64,000 nucleotides of DNA, from the NCBI GenBank assembly GCA_017460745.1, contig JAFUAL010000019.1:58022-122021 (forward strand), read 5' to 3'. The stretch is from Bacilli bacterium (lineage in GTDB: Bacteria; Bacillota_I; Bacilli_A; RF39; UBA660). Positions 54,769 through 62,701 of the stretch are shown here, one piece after another. Under the pieces are notes generated by a model. It was not told where the DNA came from. It saw only the letters and a list, made by a program, of their open reading frames with translations, and searched no databases. Positions within the stretch are counted from its first letter, which is position 1. Every line of letters starts with the position of its first letter. Made by a program: the position numbers and the translations under genes.

Positions 54769-56813
54769 TAGTTACTATATACTATTCCTCCTTTTATCAT
54801 AACAAATTGTCCATATAAATCTCGATTATTAAATCGATGACTTATAATTATAACTGTTTTTTCTTTTAAATAATTAAATATATTTTTTAGTATTTTTCTT
54901 TCACTTTCAATATCAAGAGCATTTGTTATTTCATCAAATATATAAATATCACCATCACACACTAAACTTCTTGCAATTATTATTCTTTGAATCTCACCAC
55001 TAGATAAATTATAACCATTATTATCAAGCATCATATTTTCTTTCAAAATACTTCTTTTAGTAATACTATCTAATTCACATAATTTAACAATTTCTAAATA
55101 TTTAATATAATTTATTTTTCTATCTAAAACAATATTATTATAAAGTGTATCAGAATAAATAATATCACTGCTAGATACATACGTTATTTTAGTTCTTATA
55201 TCAAACAAATTATAATTTTTGATATTCTTTTTATTGATTAATATTTCTCCCTTATAATTATTTAAATATCTATTTAATAATTTCATTAATGTACTTTTTC
55301 CTTCACCACTTTTTCCATAAAATAATACTTTACTTCCCATTTTTATAGATAAGTTATCACATTTTATTACATCATCTATTCCGTTATACGAATATACTAG
55401 ATTATGAATATCAATATTTCCTATTAATTTGTTATTATGTGAATATTCTTTTATATAGAGATTTTCTTTGGGAACATCTAATAACTCTTTAATTCTTAGA
55501 AAACTAATTCTTGCATCTTGATATTCTAAATGAAATTCACATATATTACTAATTGGTTCAAAATAAGTAACATACAAACTATATAAGATAAATAATTCAC
55601 CCATATTTAATTTATTTATTAAACTAACATAAATAATTATTATCATTCCGATTCCAAAAATTAAATTTTTGCATAAAAGTTTCTGATAATAGTTTTTATT
55701 TAAACTAAAACTTATATCTTGTAAATTATTATATTTAAATTCTAACTTCGAATCCAACATATTTTCTATAACCATTCCCTTAATTGTTTCTATACTTTGA
55801 ATTGATTCAAGTAAATGGTTATTAACTTCAACTTCACGTTCTTTTAATCTTTTTATTTTTTTACTGATAATTTTATTAAAAAATAAAGTAACTGAAATAT
55901 AAATTATACTAATTATTATAATAATTAACCCAACATAATAATTGATACTAAATATAAATAATAAAATAACAAATATAAACATAAAATCAATAAATATTGT
56001 AATAAATAATTTACTAATCAAATCCCTTATTTTAAAAACATCATTTATTCTAGTTATTATATCTCCTTTTGTACGATTTTTAAAATATATATACGGAAGT
56101 CTAATGATATGATTATAAATTTTTCTTATTAAAGTATTATCAAGGGAATGCTTTAAATAATTAATTAAATAATTAAGAAATAAGTTACTTAATTCTTTTA
56201 GAACTAGTATTAAAATTAAAAGAATTAAAATATATTTTATTTGAAAACTATTTACATTAATTAAATTTTTTATCTGATAGGAAATTAATATACCTGATAT
56301 CATATATATTAAAGAAAATAATATTATTATAACAAATGTTACTTTATACTCTTTCATAATAGGCGTACATGTTTTTAAAAAAGACTTTTCTTTCTCTTGT
56401 TTTAATACTATACCTACTTTTTTATAGAGAATATAAACATTAGTTGATATTTTATTCCATTCATCTATAAAATAACTTTTAAAACCATCTGCAGGATCCA
56501 TAACTTTAATGGTTTTACCTATTTCATAGACAACTACAAAATGTCCTTGATTATTTTCTTTTACAATGTGAGCTATAATTGGAACACTAGTTTTTAAGTT
56601 TAAAATATTTCCTTTAACAGCTTTTGCTTCTAACCCTAGTAAACTTGCACATTCAACTAAAGAATAAACCGATACTCCGTCATTAGTTGTTTTAGTAATT
56701 TCCCTTAAATACTCACGACGTGCATATCCACCATAGTAATCAATAATTGACATAAGTGATGTAACTCCACAATCCCTTACATCAGTTTGTAAAAACTTCT
56801 TAATCTTTTTCAT
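54768..56813 (-). CDS. C39-peptidase ABC exporter for double-glycine peptides
   Basis: A 681-residue bacteriocin processing and export transporter. The N-terminal C39 peptidase has Cys15 (QTDVRDCGVTSL), His in NNQGHFVVVYE and Asp in VMDPADG. About six membrane helices follow (residues 155-420). The ATPase has Walker A GKSGEGKST, signature NLSSGEIQR and Walker B IYIFDEITNALD. It cuts leaders after GG and exports the peptide. The start follows AGGAGGTTTTG. It heads the operon that carries peptides A and B and the immunity candidate, and is divergent from the LexA-like regulator. Confidence 0.95.
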   Translation of the reverse strand: MKKIKKFLQTDVRDCGVTSLMSIIDYYGGYARREYLREITKTTNDGVSVYSLVECASLLGLEAKAVKGNILNLKTSVPIIAHIVKENNQGHFVVVYEIGKTIKVMDPADGFKSYFIDEWNKISTNVYILYKKVGIVLKQEKEKSFLKTCTPIMKEYKVTFVIIILFSLIYMISGILISYQIKNLINVNSFQIKYILILLILILVLKELSNLFLNYLINYLKHSLDNTLIRKIYNHIIRLPYIYFKNRTKGDIITRINDVFKIRDLISKLFITIFIDFMFIFVILLFIFSINYYVGLIIIIISIIYISVTLFFNKIISKKIKRLKEREVEVNNHLLESIQSIETIKGMVIENMLDSKLEFKYNNLQDISFSLNKNYYQKLLCKNLIFGIGMIIIIYVSLINKLNMGELFILYSLYVTYFEPISNICEFHLEYQDARISFLRIKELLDVPKENLYIKEYSHNNKLIGNIDIHNLVYSYNGIDDVIKCDNLSIKMGSKVLFYGKSGEGKSTLMKLLNRYLNNYKGEILINKKNIKNYNLFDIRTKITYVSSSDIIYSDTLYNNIVLDRKINYIKYLEIVKLCELDSITKRSILKENMMLDNNGYNLSSGEIQRIIIARSLVCDGDIYIFDEITNALDIESERKILKNIFNYLKEKTVIIISHRFNNRDLYGQFVMIKGGIVYSN

Positions 56814-56914
56814 CAAAACCTCCTAATATAATATAATATTTTTTTAGGAACTTTTAAAAATAAAATTAAATAAATTTTTTTCTCTTATTTTACAATTTAT
56901 TAAACATAAAAAAA

Positions 56915-56931
56915 GGTGAACTTTTTTCACC
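56915..56931. promoter_or_regulatory. Inverted repeat between exporter and regulator: operator or leader terminator
   Basis: GGTGAA (56915-56920) and TTCACC (56926-56931) form a perfect inverted repeat. It overlaps the -35 position of the regulator promoter, so it could be an operator. Read on the minus strand it is followed by seven T and could instead be a small terminator ahead of the exporter. Confidence 0.4.
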
Positions 56932-56946
56932 ATAAAATTAAATGCA

Positions 56947-56955
56947 TGTTATAAT
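56947..56955 (+). promoter_or_regulatory. Extended -10 promoter of the LexA-like regulator
   Basis: TGTTATAAT (TG, one base, perfect TATAAT at 56950-56955). The transcript would start near 56962, just before AAAAAGGAG. Confidence 0.6.
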
Positions 56956-56977
56956 AACAAAAAAAGGAGATACAAAT

Positions 56978-57523
56978 ATGCAAAAAATAACAACAAAACA
57001 AAAAGAATTTTTTAATATAATAGTAAACTTATATAATACTAACGGAATGTATCCTACTATTAATGATTTGAAAAAAGTAACTAATTATAAATCATACAAT
57101 ACTATTTATAAATATTTATCTATTTTAGAAAAAAAGAATTGTATAAAATATGATAAAAACAGACATCAAATTACTTTTATTAATCAAGTATTAAAAAAAT
57201 CTAACAAAATATTAATTCCAACATTTAATAATAGCAATTATTTTGATATTGAAAATGCTAATGATATAAAAACTATTAAAGTAGCAGATAATAATTTAAA
57301 TAGTTTTGGAATATATAAAGAAGATAATTTAATACTATCTAATAAATTAAATTACCTAAATAATAATTTTGTTGTTATGGAAAGATTTAAAAAATATAAA
57401 ATTTATAAATGTCTAAAAAAAGATAATTTTTATTACTTAATAAATGACAAAGAAGAATTTGTTATAGAAAACAAAAAATTAATTGCCTATAAAGTCGTTG
57501 CTTTAATAAGAAATTTTGAATAA
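56978..57523 (+). CDS. LexA-like regulator with degenerate peptidase domain
   Basis: A 181-residue protein. The N-terminal winged helix (KITTKQKEFFNIIVNLY, PTINDLKKVTNYKSYNTIY) matches the LexA DNA-binding domain. The C-terminal domain follows the S24 peptidase fold pattern (GIYKEDNLIL, KVVALIR), but the catalytic Ser of GDSM is replaced (VADNNLNS) and no Ala-Gly cleavage site is visible. It should bind DNA and dimerise but not self-cleave. It is divergent from the bacteriocin exporter, so local control of that operon is likely. The start follows AAAAAGGAG; the upstream in-frame ATG lies before the promoter. Confidence 0.8.
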   Translation: MQKITTKQKEFFNIIVNLYNTNGMYPTINDLKKVTNYKSYNTIYKYLSILEKKNCIKYDKNRHQITFINQVLKKSNKILIPTFNNSNYFDIENANDIKTIKVADNNLNSFGIYKEDNLILSNKLNYLNNNFVVMERFKKYKIYKCLKKDNFYYLINDKEEFVIENKKLIAYKVVALIRNFE

Positions 57524-57524
57524 T

Positions 57525-57549
57525 AAAAGAAGGTTTTAGCCTTCTATTT
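57525..57549. terminator. Bidirectional terminator
   Basis: AGAAGG, loop TTTTAG, CCTTCT, with A/T runs, between converging genes. Confidence 0.7.
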
Positions 57550-58212
57550 ATTATCAAAAAAATCTTTGAATTGTTGTTCTTCGTCTTTTAATATTTCTTC
57601 AGTTAGTTCTCCTCTTGAATCAGTTTGTTTTTCACTTATACCAGTTATTAGTTTTTTAGGGACACCTTTTTCAATGTAAATATAATTTGGAGCATATATT
57701 CTTTTTTCTCCAGTTGAATGTGTTTCACCATCTGAATCCTTAATAGTATATTCTTTTAATAATTCATCAAATACTTCTAATAATTTTTGATAATCTTTAT
57801 TTCCTTCTACAGTTTTAGTTAAATTTCCATCAACAAATTCATATTTATCACGAACTACTTCTGCACCTTCCGAATCCCAAATTGCAACATAATAAATTTT
57901 ATCAATATTTGCTTCCTTTGCTACTTCAATTGACTTTTCAATAACACTTCTACACCATGGACAAAGTTTATCTCCAAAGTAAACATAAAAAGTTTCTTTA
58001 TTATCAATGCGCTTTAAAATATCACTTGTATCTACTTTAATATAAGGATTATCCTCGTCTATATCAAGAACTCTGTGAGCCTTCCCAGACTTATTGGTTT
58101 CACCATTAAGAGATTCATATTCTTTTTTAAAGTCTAAACCATATGTATTCTTACTACATCCAACAACAATAAAAGACAAAACAACTAACATCAAAATAAC
58201 TTTTTTCTTCAT
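57544..58212 (-). CDS. Thioredoxin-like lipoprotein
   Basis: A lipoprotein of about 222 residues: signal with lipobox VVGC (Cys near residue 20), then a thioredoxin-fold domain with CPWC in YVYFGDKLCPWCRSVIEK near residue 85. CPWC resembles glutaredoxin/DsbC-like active sites; it probably handles disulfides outside the membrane. The start is the ATG after GAGGTGAAGAAA. The bacteriocin peptides with one Cys each are encoded near it, but a link is only speculation. Confidence 0.85.
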   Translation of the reverse strand: MKKKVILMLVVLSFIVVGCSKNTYGLDFKKEYESLNGETNKSGKAHRVLDIDEDNPYIKVDTSDILKRIDNKETFYVYFGDKLCPWCRSVIEKSIEVAKEANIDKIYYVAIWDSEGAEVVRDKYEFVDGNLTKTVEGNKDYQKLLEVFDELLKEYTIKDSDGETHSTGEKRIYAPNYIYIEKGVPKKLITGISEKQTDSRGELTEEILKDEEQQFKDFFDNK

Positions 58213-58248
58213 TTTCTTCACCTCATAATCATTTTATAAAAATGCAAA

Positions 58249-58278
58249 TAAAAATTCAATCAACTATCGATTGAATCA
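58249..58278 (-). terminator. Terminator after the membrane HTH gene
   Basis: ATTCAATC and GATTGAAT form an 8-bp stem, T-rich tail on the minus strand. Confidence 0.7.
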
Positions 58279-58299
58279 ACTAAACTTGAGGTTGAATAT

Positions 58300-58989
58300 T
58301 TAATTATCACACTTTGAATCAACTGTAAGCGGTATTTTATATGTTTTTATGTTTTCTCCTTCCCCTTTAGCATTTATTTCCAAATACAAACTATCCTTAG
58401 TATATGTCTTACATTTCTTACTAAAATTATCTATTTTAAAATCAACATCTTTTAAATATTCACTTAAAGTAATATTACTTTTAGTATCACATGTAGAAAT
58501 TTCTTTAATAGTATCATTGTTTTTTTCGAATAAACTACAGCTAAGTTCTTGATAATTGATATCACTTTCTGTTCCGCAGTAATTAATGTTAGAAATATAA
58601 ATAGAAGATTTTACTTGATCATAAACAAGACTTCCAAATACTTCAAAATCTTTACAACTTGAGGTGATTGTTTTTAATTCAAATGTTTTATTTCGAGTTA
58701 AAAGAAATATAAGTATTATACCTATTATTATACTTACGCAAATGATAGGTATAACCAAACGTTTTTTACTTGTCTTTTCTTCCTGTTTTATGTTTAATAT
58801 ATCTGATAAATCTACATCATAATCTTTGGCTATTTGAACTAACAAAGTTATATCAGGTAAATTTTTACCATTTTCCCATTTTGATACTGCTTGATAAGTA
58901 ACTCCATATTTATCAGCTAAATCTTTTTGAGTTAAATTATTATCTATTCTTATCTTTTTTATAAATTCTTTAATTTTTTCGTTATCCAT
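58300..58989 (-). CDS. Membrane-anchored XRE-family regulator
   Basis: A 229-residue protein with an XRE helix-turn-helix (LTQKDLADKYGVTYQAVSKWENG, residues 19-41), a membrane helix near 75-97 (LVIPIICVSIIIGIILIFLL) and an outer domain of about 130 residues with four Cys. This topology suggests a sensor that couples an outside signal directly to DNA binding. Targets are unknown; adjacent surface-phosphatase and lipoprotein genes are candidates. Confidence 0.87.
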   Translation of the reverse strand: MDNEKIKEFIKKIRIDNNLTQKDLADKYGVTYQAVSKWENGKNLPDITLLVQIAKDYDVDLSDILNIKQEEKTSKKRLVIPIICVSIIIGIILIFLLTRNKTFELKTITSSCKDFEVFGSLVYDQVKSSIYISNINYCGTESDINYQELSCSLFEKNNDTIKEISTCDTKSNITLSEYLKDVDFKIDNFSKKCKTYTKDSLYLEINAKGEGENIKTYKIPLTVDSKCDN

Positions 58990-59065
58990 TTAATTCACCA
59001 ATTTAATTATACAAAAAAAAATAAAAAAATGCTATACGGATATATAACACTTTTTCATTTAATAA

Positions 59066-61234
59066 CTATGCAGCAACAATTTTTCCATTCTCAATTTTAT
59101 ATATAGTTGGTGTTCCATTTATCATTGTACTTCTAAACTTATTTACTAATTCCAAATCATTTTCAATGTTTTTGCTTGTACTTAAATACCAACTTATAAT
59201 CCTTTCTTGATCACTTGCACCAGGATACTTAGAAAGTCTTTTAGACATTCCTTGAATTGATGAATAAGTACGAATAGTATTTGAAGCAGCACCATAAAAA
59301 TATGATAATTCATAATCATCTAGTCGATCTTCTAAAGATACACCAAGAAGTCCTTCAAGTAAATAAGCAACTGTTCCTGTTCTATGCTTTCCAACTGCAC
59401 AGTGAAAATAAGCTCCCTTGCCACTTACAACTGATTTCATTACCGTTTCAACTCCACATCTTGTCCCAGCTATATTAGTTGATCCTAAGAAATATCCAGC
59501 AACACAGTTAACTTTTTCAAGACTTGCATAATATTTTTTTACCTTACGAAAATCACTGCTACTCCTAAGATCAACAACCGTTCCTATTCCTAAGTTTTGA
59601 AATATAGTAGTTGCTATATTAATATCACTTACATAACTTGGATTAGCCCCACGATAAACTAAACCATAATTAATAGTACCACCATCAGCTTTCTTACCAC
59701 CAATATCACGAACATTTCTAATCTTTGGAATGTTTATCATTCGTGTATCTCCAGTTAATTTAATATACTCATTACTATTTGGATTACTTTCAGACTCTAA
59801 GTAATATATAACATTTGGTACCATATTATAAGGCAAATAATTTTTATCTACTGTTTTTAAATAGGTTTTTGTTTTCGTTGCTTCATTATACTCATATATT
59901 TTAATATTACCCGTTATTGCCGTTTGATAAGTTTTTGGTATATCGCATCTATTACTACTGCTATTACAATTTGAACTTTTATAAACGCTTTTCATATTTC
60001 TCGAAGTTGAACTAAAATATGAAACAACAGCATTATTTCTTTGATCAAAAGTTTTGATATCAAGTTTTATAACATTAATAGTACAAGTTGCTATTTTATC
60101 ATTAACTGTCTTTACTGTTATAGTTGTTGTTCCTTTTCCAACACTTGTAACATTTCCATTATTATCAACTGTTGCAACACTTGTATTACTACTTGTCCAA
60201 GTGACATCTTTATTTTCAGTATTATTAGGATTTATAGTTTCAATTAATTTTACTGATTCACCTAAATCTAAAGTTACATTAGTTTTATTTAAAGTAATTG
60301 ATTCAGCGACAATTTCTACTTTAGCTTCTTTAACAATTACTATACAACTTGCAGCTTTATCATTTTTAGTTGTGGCTGTTATAATCGCAATACCACTTTG
60401 TAAAGTATTAATTTTTCCATCTTCATTTACAATTGCAACACTTGTATCACTACTTTTCCAACTTATTCCATCAAGCGTTGCATCACTAGGTTCCTGAATA
60501 AGTTCTAAGTCAAATGTATCTCCTTCTATTATTGCAATATCACTTGCACTTAAACTTACTTTAGTTGGTAATATTTCTTTTTCCTTAACTATAACATTAC
60601 AAGTTGCAGTTTTTCCATTTGTAGTTGCAACTGTTATAGTACTATTTCCAACGCCAACTGCTTTAACTATACCATCATCTATAGTTGCAACCGACGAATT
60701 GCTACTCTCCCATGTTAAATTTAAATCAAAATTAAGATCAATTGGTGTTGTTGTTAAAGTAAATTGATAAATATCTCCTACTTCAAGTTCTAAATTTTCT
60801 ACATCTATTGTTATATCTTCTAATTTTATTTCTTCTTCACTGACAACAACTTCACAAGTAACGGTTTGACCAGTATCACTTGTTACAGTAACAACACTCG
60901 TACCAACTTCATTGGCATAAACTGTTCCATCATTTGATACAGTAACATTGCTATCACTACTTTTCCAAGTAAAGTTTTGATTATCTATATCTTCAGGGAA
61001 AACAATTTGAAGTTTTTCTGATTTTCCTTTTTCTAAATATAAGGTCGTTTCATTTAAAAATATTTGTTCTGGTTCTTCTTCTGGTTGTTTATTAAAAGAA
61101 AACGAATTTCCGTTCACTAAATAAACTACTCCTATTGTAAGGACTAGTGTTAATATTATAATTAAGAAAATATATATTCCATTCTTTGCTTTTTTATTCG
61201 AATAATTACTTGAATCATTATAATCAATATACAT
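59066..61234 (-). CDS. Membrane-anchored four-Ig (BIG2) protein with C-terminal tyrosine phosphatase domain
   Basis: A 722-residue protein: cytoplasmic start, one membrane helix (IYIFLIIILTLVLTIGVVYLV, residues 20-41), then four tandem BIG2 Ig-like domains (about 60-135, 140-220, 225-303, 308-392). These recur with TWKSSDSNVTV, TWESSNSSVATI, SWKSSDTSVAIV and TWTSSNTSVATV. A phosphatase domain follows with PNVRDIGG-like RNVRDIGGKKADGG, YRGANPS, VVDLRSSSDF and the P-loop HCAVGKHRTG (C-x5-R, near residue 610). The enzyme faces outwards; it may act on phosphorylated surface sugars, lipids or host proteins. A spacer of about 100 residues links the modules. Confidence 0.92.
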   Translation of the reverse strand: MYIDYNDSSNYSNKKAKNGIYIFLIIILTLVLTIGVVYLVNGNSFSFNKQPEEEPEQIFLNETTLYLEKGKSEKLQIVFPEDIDNQNFTWKSSDSNVTVSNDGTVYANEVGTSVVTVTSDTGQTVTCEVVVSEEEIKLEDITIDVENLELEVGDIYQFTLTTTPIDLNFDLNLTWESSNSSVATIDDGIVKAVGVGNSTITVATTNGKTATCNVIVKEKEILPTKVSLSASDIAIIEGDTFDLELIQEPSDATLDGISWKSSDTSVAIVNEDGKINTLQSGIAIITATTKNDKAASCIVIVKEAKVEIVAESITLNKTNVTLDLGESVKLIETINPNNTENKDVTWTSSNTSVATVDNNGNVTSVGKGTTTITVKTVNDKIATCTINVIKLDIKTFDQRNNAVVSYFSSTSRNMKSVYKSSNCNSSSNRCDIPKTYQTAITGNIKIYEYNEATKTKTYLKTVDKNYLPYNMVPNVIYYLESESNPNSNEYIKLTGDTRMINIPKIRNVRDIGGKKADGGTINYGLVYRGANPSYVSDINIATTIFQNLGIGTVVDLRSSSDFRKVKKYYASLEKVNCVAGYFLGSTNIAGTRCGVETVMKSVVSGKGAYFHCAVGKHRTGTVAYLLEGLLGVSLEDRLDDYELSYFYGAASNTIRTYSSIQGMSKRLSKYPGASDQERIISWYLSTSKNIENDLELVNKFRSTMINGTPTIYKIENGKIVAA

Positions 61235-61330
61235 ATCTCCACCTCATTATAGTAATATAATATCATTTATCATAGTTAAATTCAAGAAAAAAACAATAGA
61301 AATTATTATTTAAAAATCTTGTAAAAATCA

Positions 61331-61358
61331 TTCTTATATGTTACCATTTATATAAGAA
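61331..61358. promoter_or_regulatory. Inverted repeat upstream of the Fic module (candidate operator)
   Basis: TTCTTATAT (61331-61339) and ATATAAGAA (61350-61358) form a perfect 9-bp inverted repeat with a 10-base centre, about 20 bases upstream of a TATAAT box (61376-61381). Such repeats often bind the antitoxin of a toxin-antitoxin pair; not demonstrated. Confidence 0.45.
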
Positions 61359-61397
61359 GAATAGATTTTATGGATTATAATATAGTAGTGAGGTAGT

Positions 61398-61577
61398 ATG
61401 AACGAATTAGAAAGACGTAAAATTATTTTAAGTGCAATTCGTGAAGCAATTGCTAATATGAAATTAGAAAATGACTTTGAAGATATTTTTAAAGACGAAG
61501 AAATAGTAAATCAAATAGAAGAAAAAATAAAAAAAATAGGTGGTAATAATGAAAAATTGGGAAGATTATGTTCTTGA
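61398..61577 (+). CDS. Fic-associated antitoxin (VbhA-like)
   Basis: A 59-residue protein. RRKIILSAIREAIANMKLEN resembles the inhibitory helix of VbhA-type antitoxins, but the usual [S/T]xxxE[G/N] motif is weakened: Asn-20 stands in the Ser/Thr position before Glu-24. It overlaps the fic start by 29 bases, a coupled toxin-antitoxin pair. RBS GAGGTAG. It was missed by length-based gene calling. Confidence 0.72.
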   Translation: MNELERRKIILSAIREAIANMKLENDFEDIFKDEEIVNQIEEKIKKIGGNNEKLGRLCS

Positions 61578-62148
61578 AAATGGTGTATTAAAAAATAAAT
61601 TAGGTATTACTGATCACGACAAATTACATATTTTAGAGGAAACAATTGTAACTGAAAAACTAGCATTACTAATAATTGACTCATATGTTGGAAAATTCGA
61701 TTCTAAACATTTAAGAGCTATTCATAAATTTTTGTTTGAAGAAATATACGATTTTGCAGGTTCTTACCGAGAAGTTGATATATTTAAAAAGTATACACAG
61801 TTTGAGAATCCTGAACTAATATCAGAACATTTAGATAATCTATTAAATAGAGTCAACGAACAAGCTAAACTCATAAATCATGATAATCAATTTTCAGTAG
61901 CACGATTCTTAGGTGAATTATATTATGAATTAATAATGATTCACCCATTTCGAGAAGGAAATGGTAGAGCCATAAGAGAATTTATAAGAGAATTTGTTAC
62001 ATGTAAATTTCCTGAATACACTTTAGAATATTCAAAAATAGATAAGAATAATTTTTTACTTGGAATAACAGAAATCAATTATTATCCCCTACTTCTTGCC
62101 TATGAATTTAATAACGGACTTACAAAAGTAAATGCAAAATCCAAATAA
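61549..62148 (+). CDS. Fic-domain AMPylase (toxin)
   Basis: A 199-residue Fic protein. The active-site loop HPFREGNGR sits near residue 132, complete with catalytic His. The N-terminal helix extends about 70 residues. Fic toxins usually AMPylate topoisomerases or other targets; the target here is unknown. No inhibitory (S/T)xxxE(G/N) helix is seen within the protein, consistent with class I control by the small upstream antitoxin. It sits directly upstream of spoIVA and ends at a strong terminator. Confidence 0.93.
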   Translation: MKNWEDYVLENGVLKNKLGITDHDKLHILEETIVTEKLALLIIDSYVGKFDSKHLRAIHKFLFEEIYDFAGSYREVDIFKKYTQFENPELISEHLDNLLNRVNEQAKLINHDNQFSVARFLGELYYELIMIHPFREGNGRAIREFIREFVTCKFPEYTLEYSKIDKNNFLLGITEINYYPLLLAYEFNNGLTKVNAKSK

Positions 62149-62163
62149 CATTTACTTTTTTTG
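62124..62163 (+). terminator. Terminator after fic
   Basis: AAAAGTAAATG and CATTTACTTTT form an 11-bp stem around a 14-base loop, followed by T run. The stem starts inside the end of fic. Confidence 0.8.
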
Positions 62164-62217
62164 TTCTATTAAAAAATAAATATCATAACATTTAATGAAT
62201 AGAAAGGAAAAGTTGTG

Positions 62218-62598
62218 ATGGATAAATTTGAAATTATAAAAAATATTGCAGAAAGGTCTGGTGGAGATATTTATTTAGGAGTTGTTGGTGGTGTTCGAAC
62301 TGGTAAAAGTACTTTCATAAAAAAAATGGTTGAAACCTTAATAGTTCCTAATATTGAAGATGAATATGAAAAAAAGAGATGTTTAGATGAAATTCCTCAA
62401 AGTGCTGCTGGTAAAAGTGTTATGACCACTGAACCTAAATTTGTTCCAAATAACGCTCAAACTATAAAAATTGATGATTTTACCTGCAAAATACGATTAA
62501 TCGATTGTGTTGGATATTTAATTAATAATGCCAAAGGTATAGAAGATGAAAATGGTCCAAGAATGGTCAAAACTCCTTGGGTGAGGTTGAATAAGTGA
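62218..62598 (+). pseudogene. spoIVA: spoIVA, 5' part only, cut by a mobile element
   Basis: The first 121 codons match SpoIVA, the ATPase that founds the spore coat on the forespore (about 490 residues in Bacillus). Visible are GGVRTGKST (Walker A, residues 24-32), DEIPQSAAGKSVMTTEPKFVPN, RLIDCVGY (Walker B region) and EDENGPRMVKTPW. Similarity stops exactly at PW (62580); five unrelated codons (VRLNK) and TGA follow. The remainder, about 370 residues, is absent up to the window edge. The ATG follows GAAAGGAAAA; an upstream in-frame GTG is less likely. It is either dead or restored by excision. Confidence 0.92.
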
Positions 62599-62647
62599 TA
62601 CCCAAATATAAAAATAAATAAATGCCGATAAAATAAGGGTTAAAGAC

Positions 62648-62701
62648 AATATTTCACTTTATTAGTTAAAGACTAATTTATAGAAAGTGAGATATTTTTT
62701 T
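62648..62701 (+). terminator. Long terminator hairpin ahead of the Nth-like gene
   Basis: Outer stem 62648-62660 / 62684-62696 (AATATTTCACTTT with AAAGTGAGATATT), inner ATTAGT/ACTAAT, followed by a T run that ends at the next ATG. It would stop readthrough from spoIVA into the element, or act as an attenuator of the following gene. Confidence 0.75.

Noticed and set aside
60054..60497. 147-aa plus-strand ORF in the Ig-domain gene
   Set aside because: Hydrophobic-looking reverse complement of repeated Thr/Val-rich Ig domains; no start signal.
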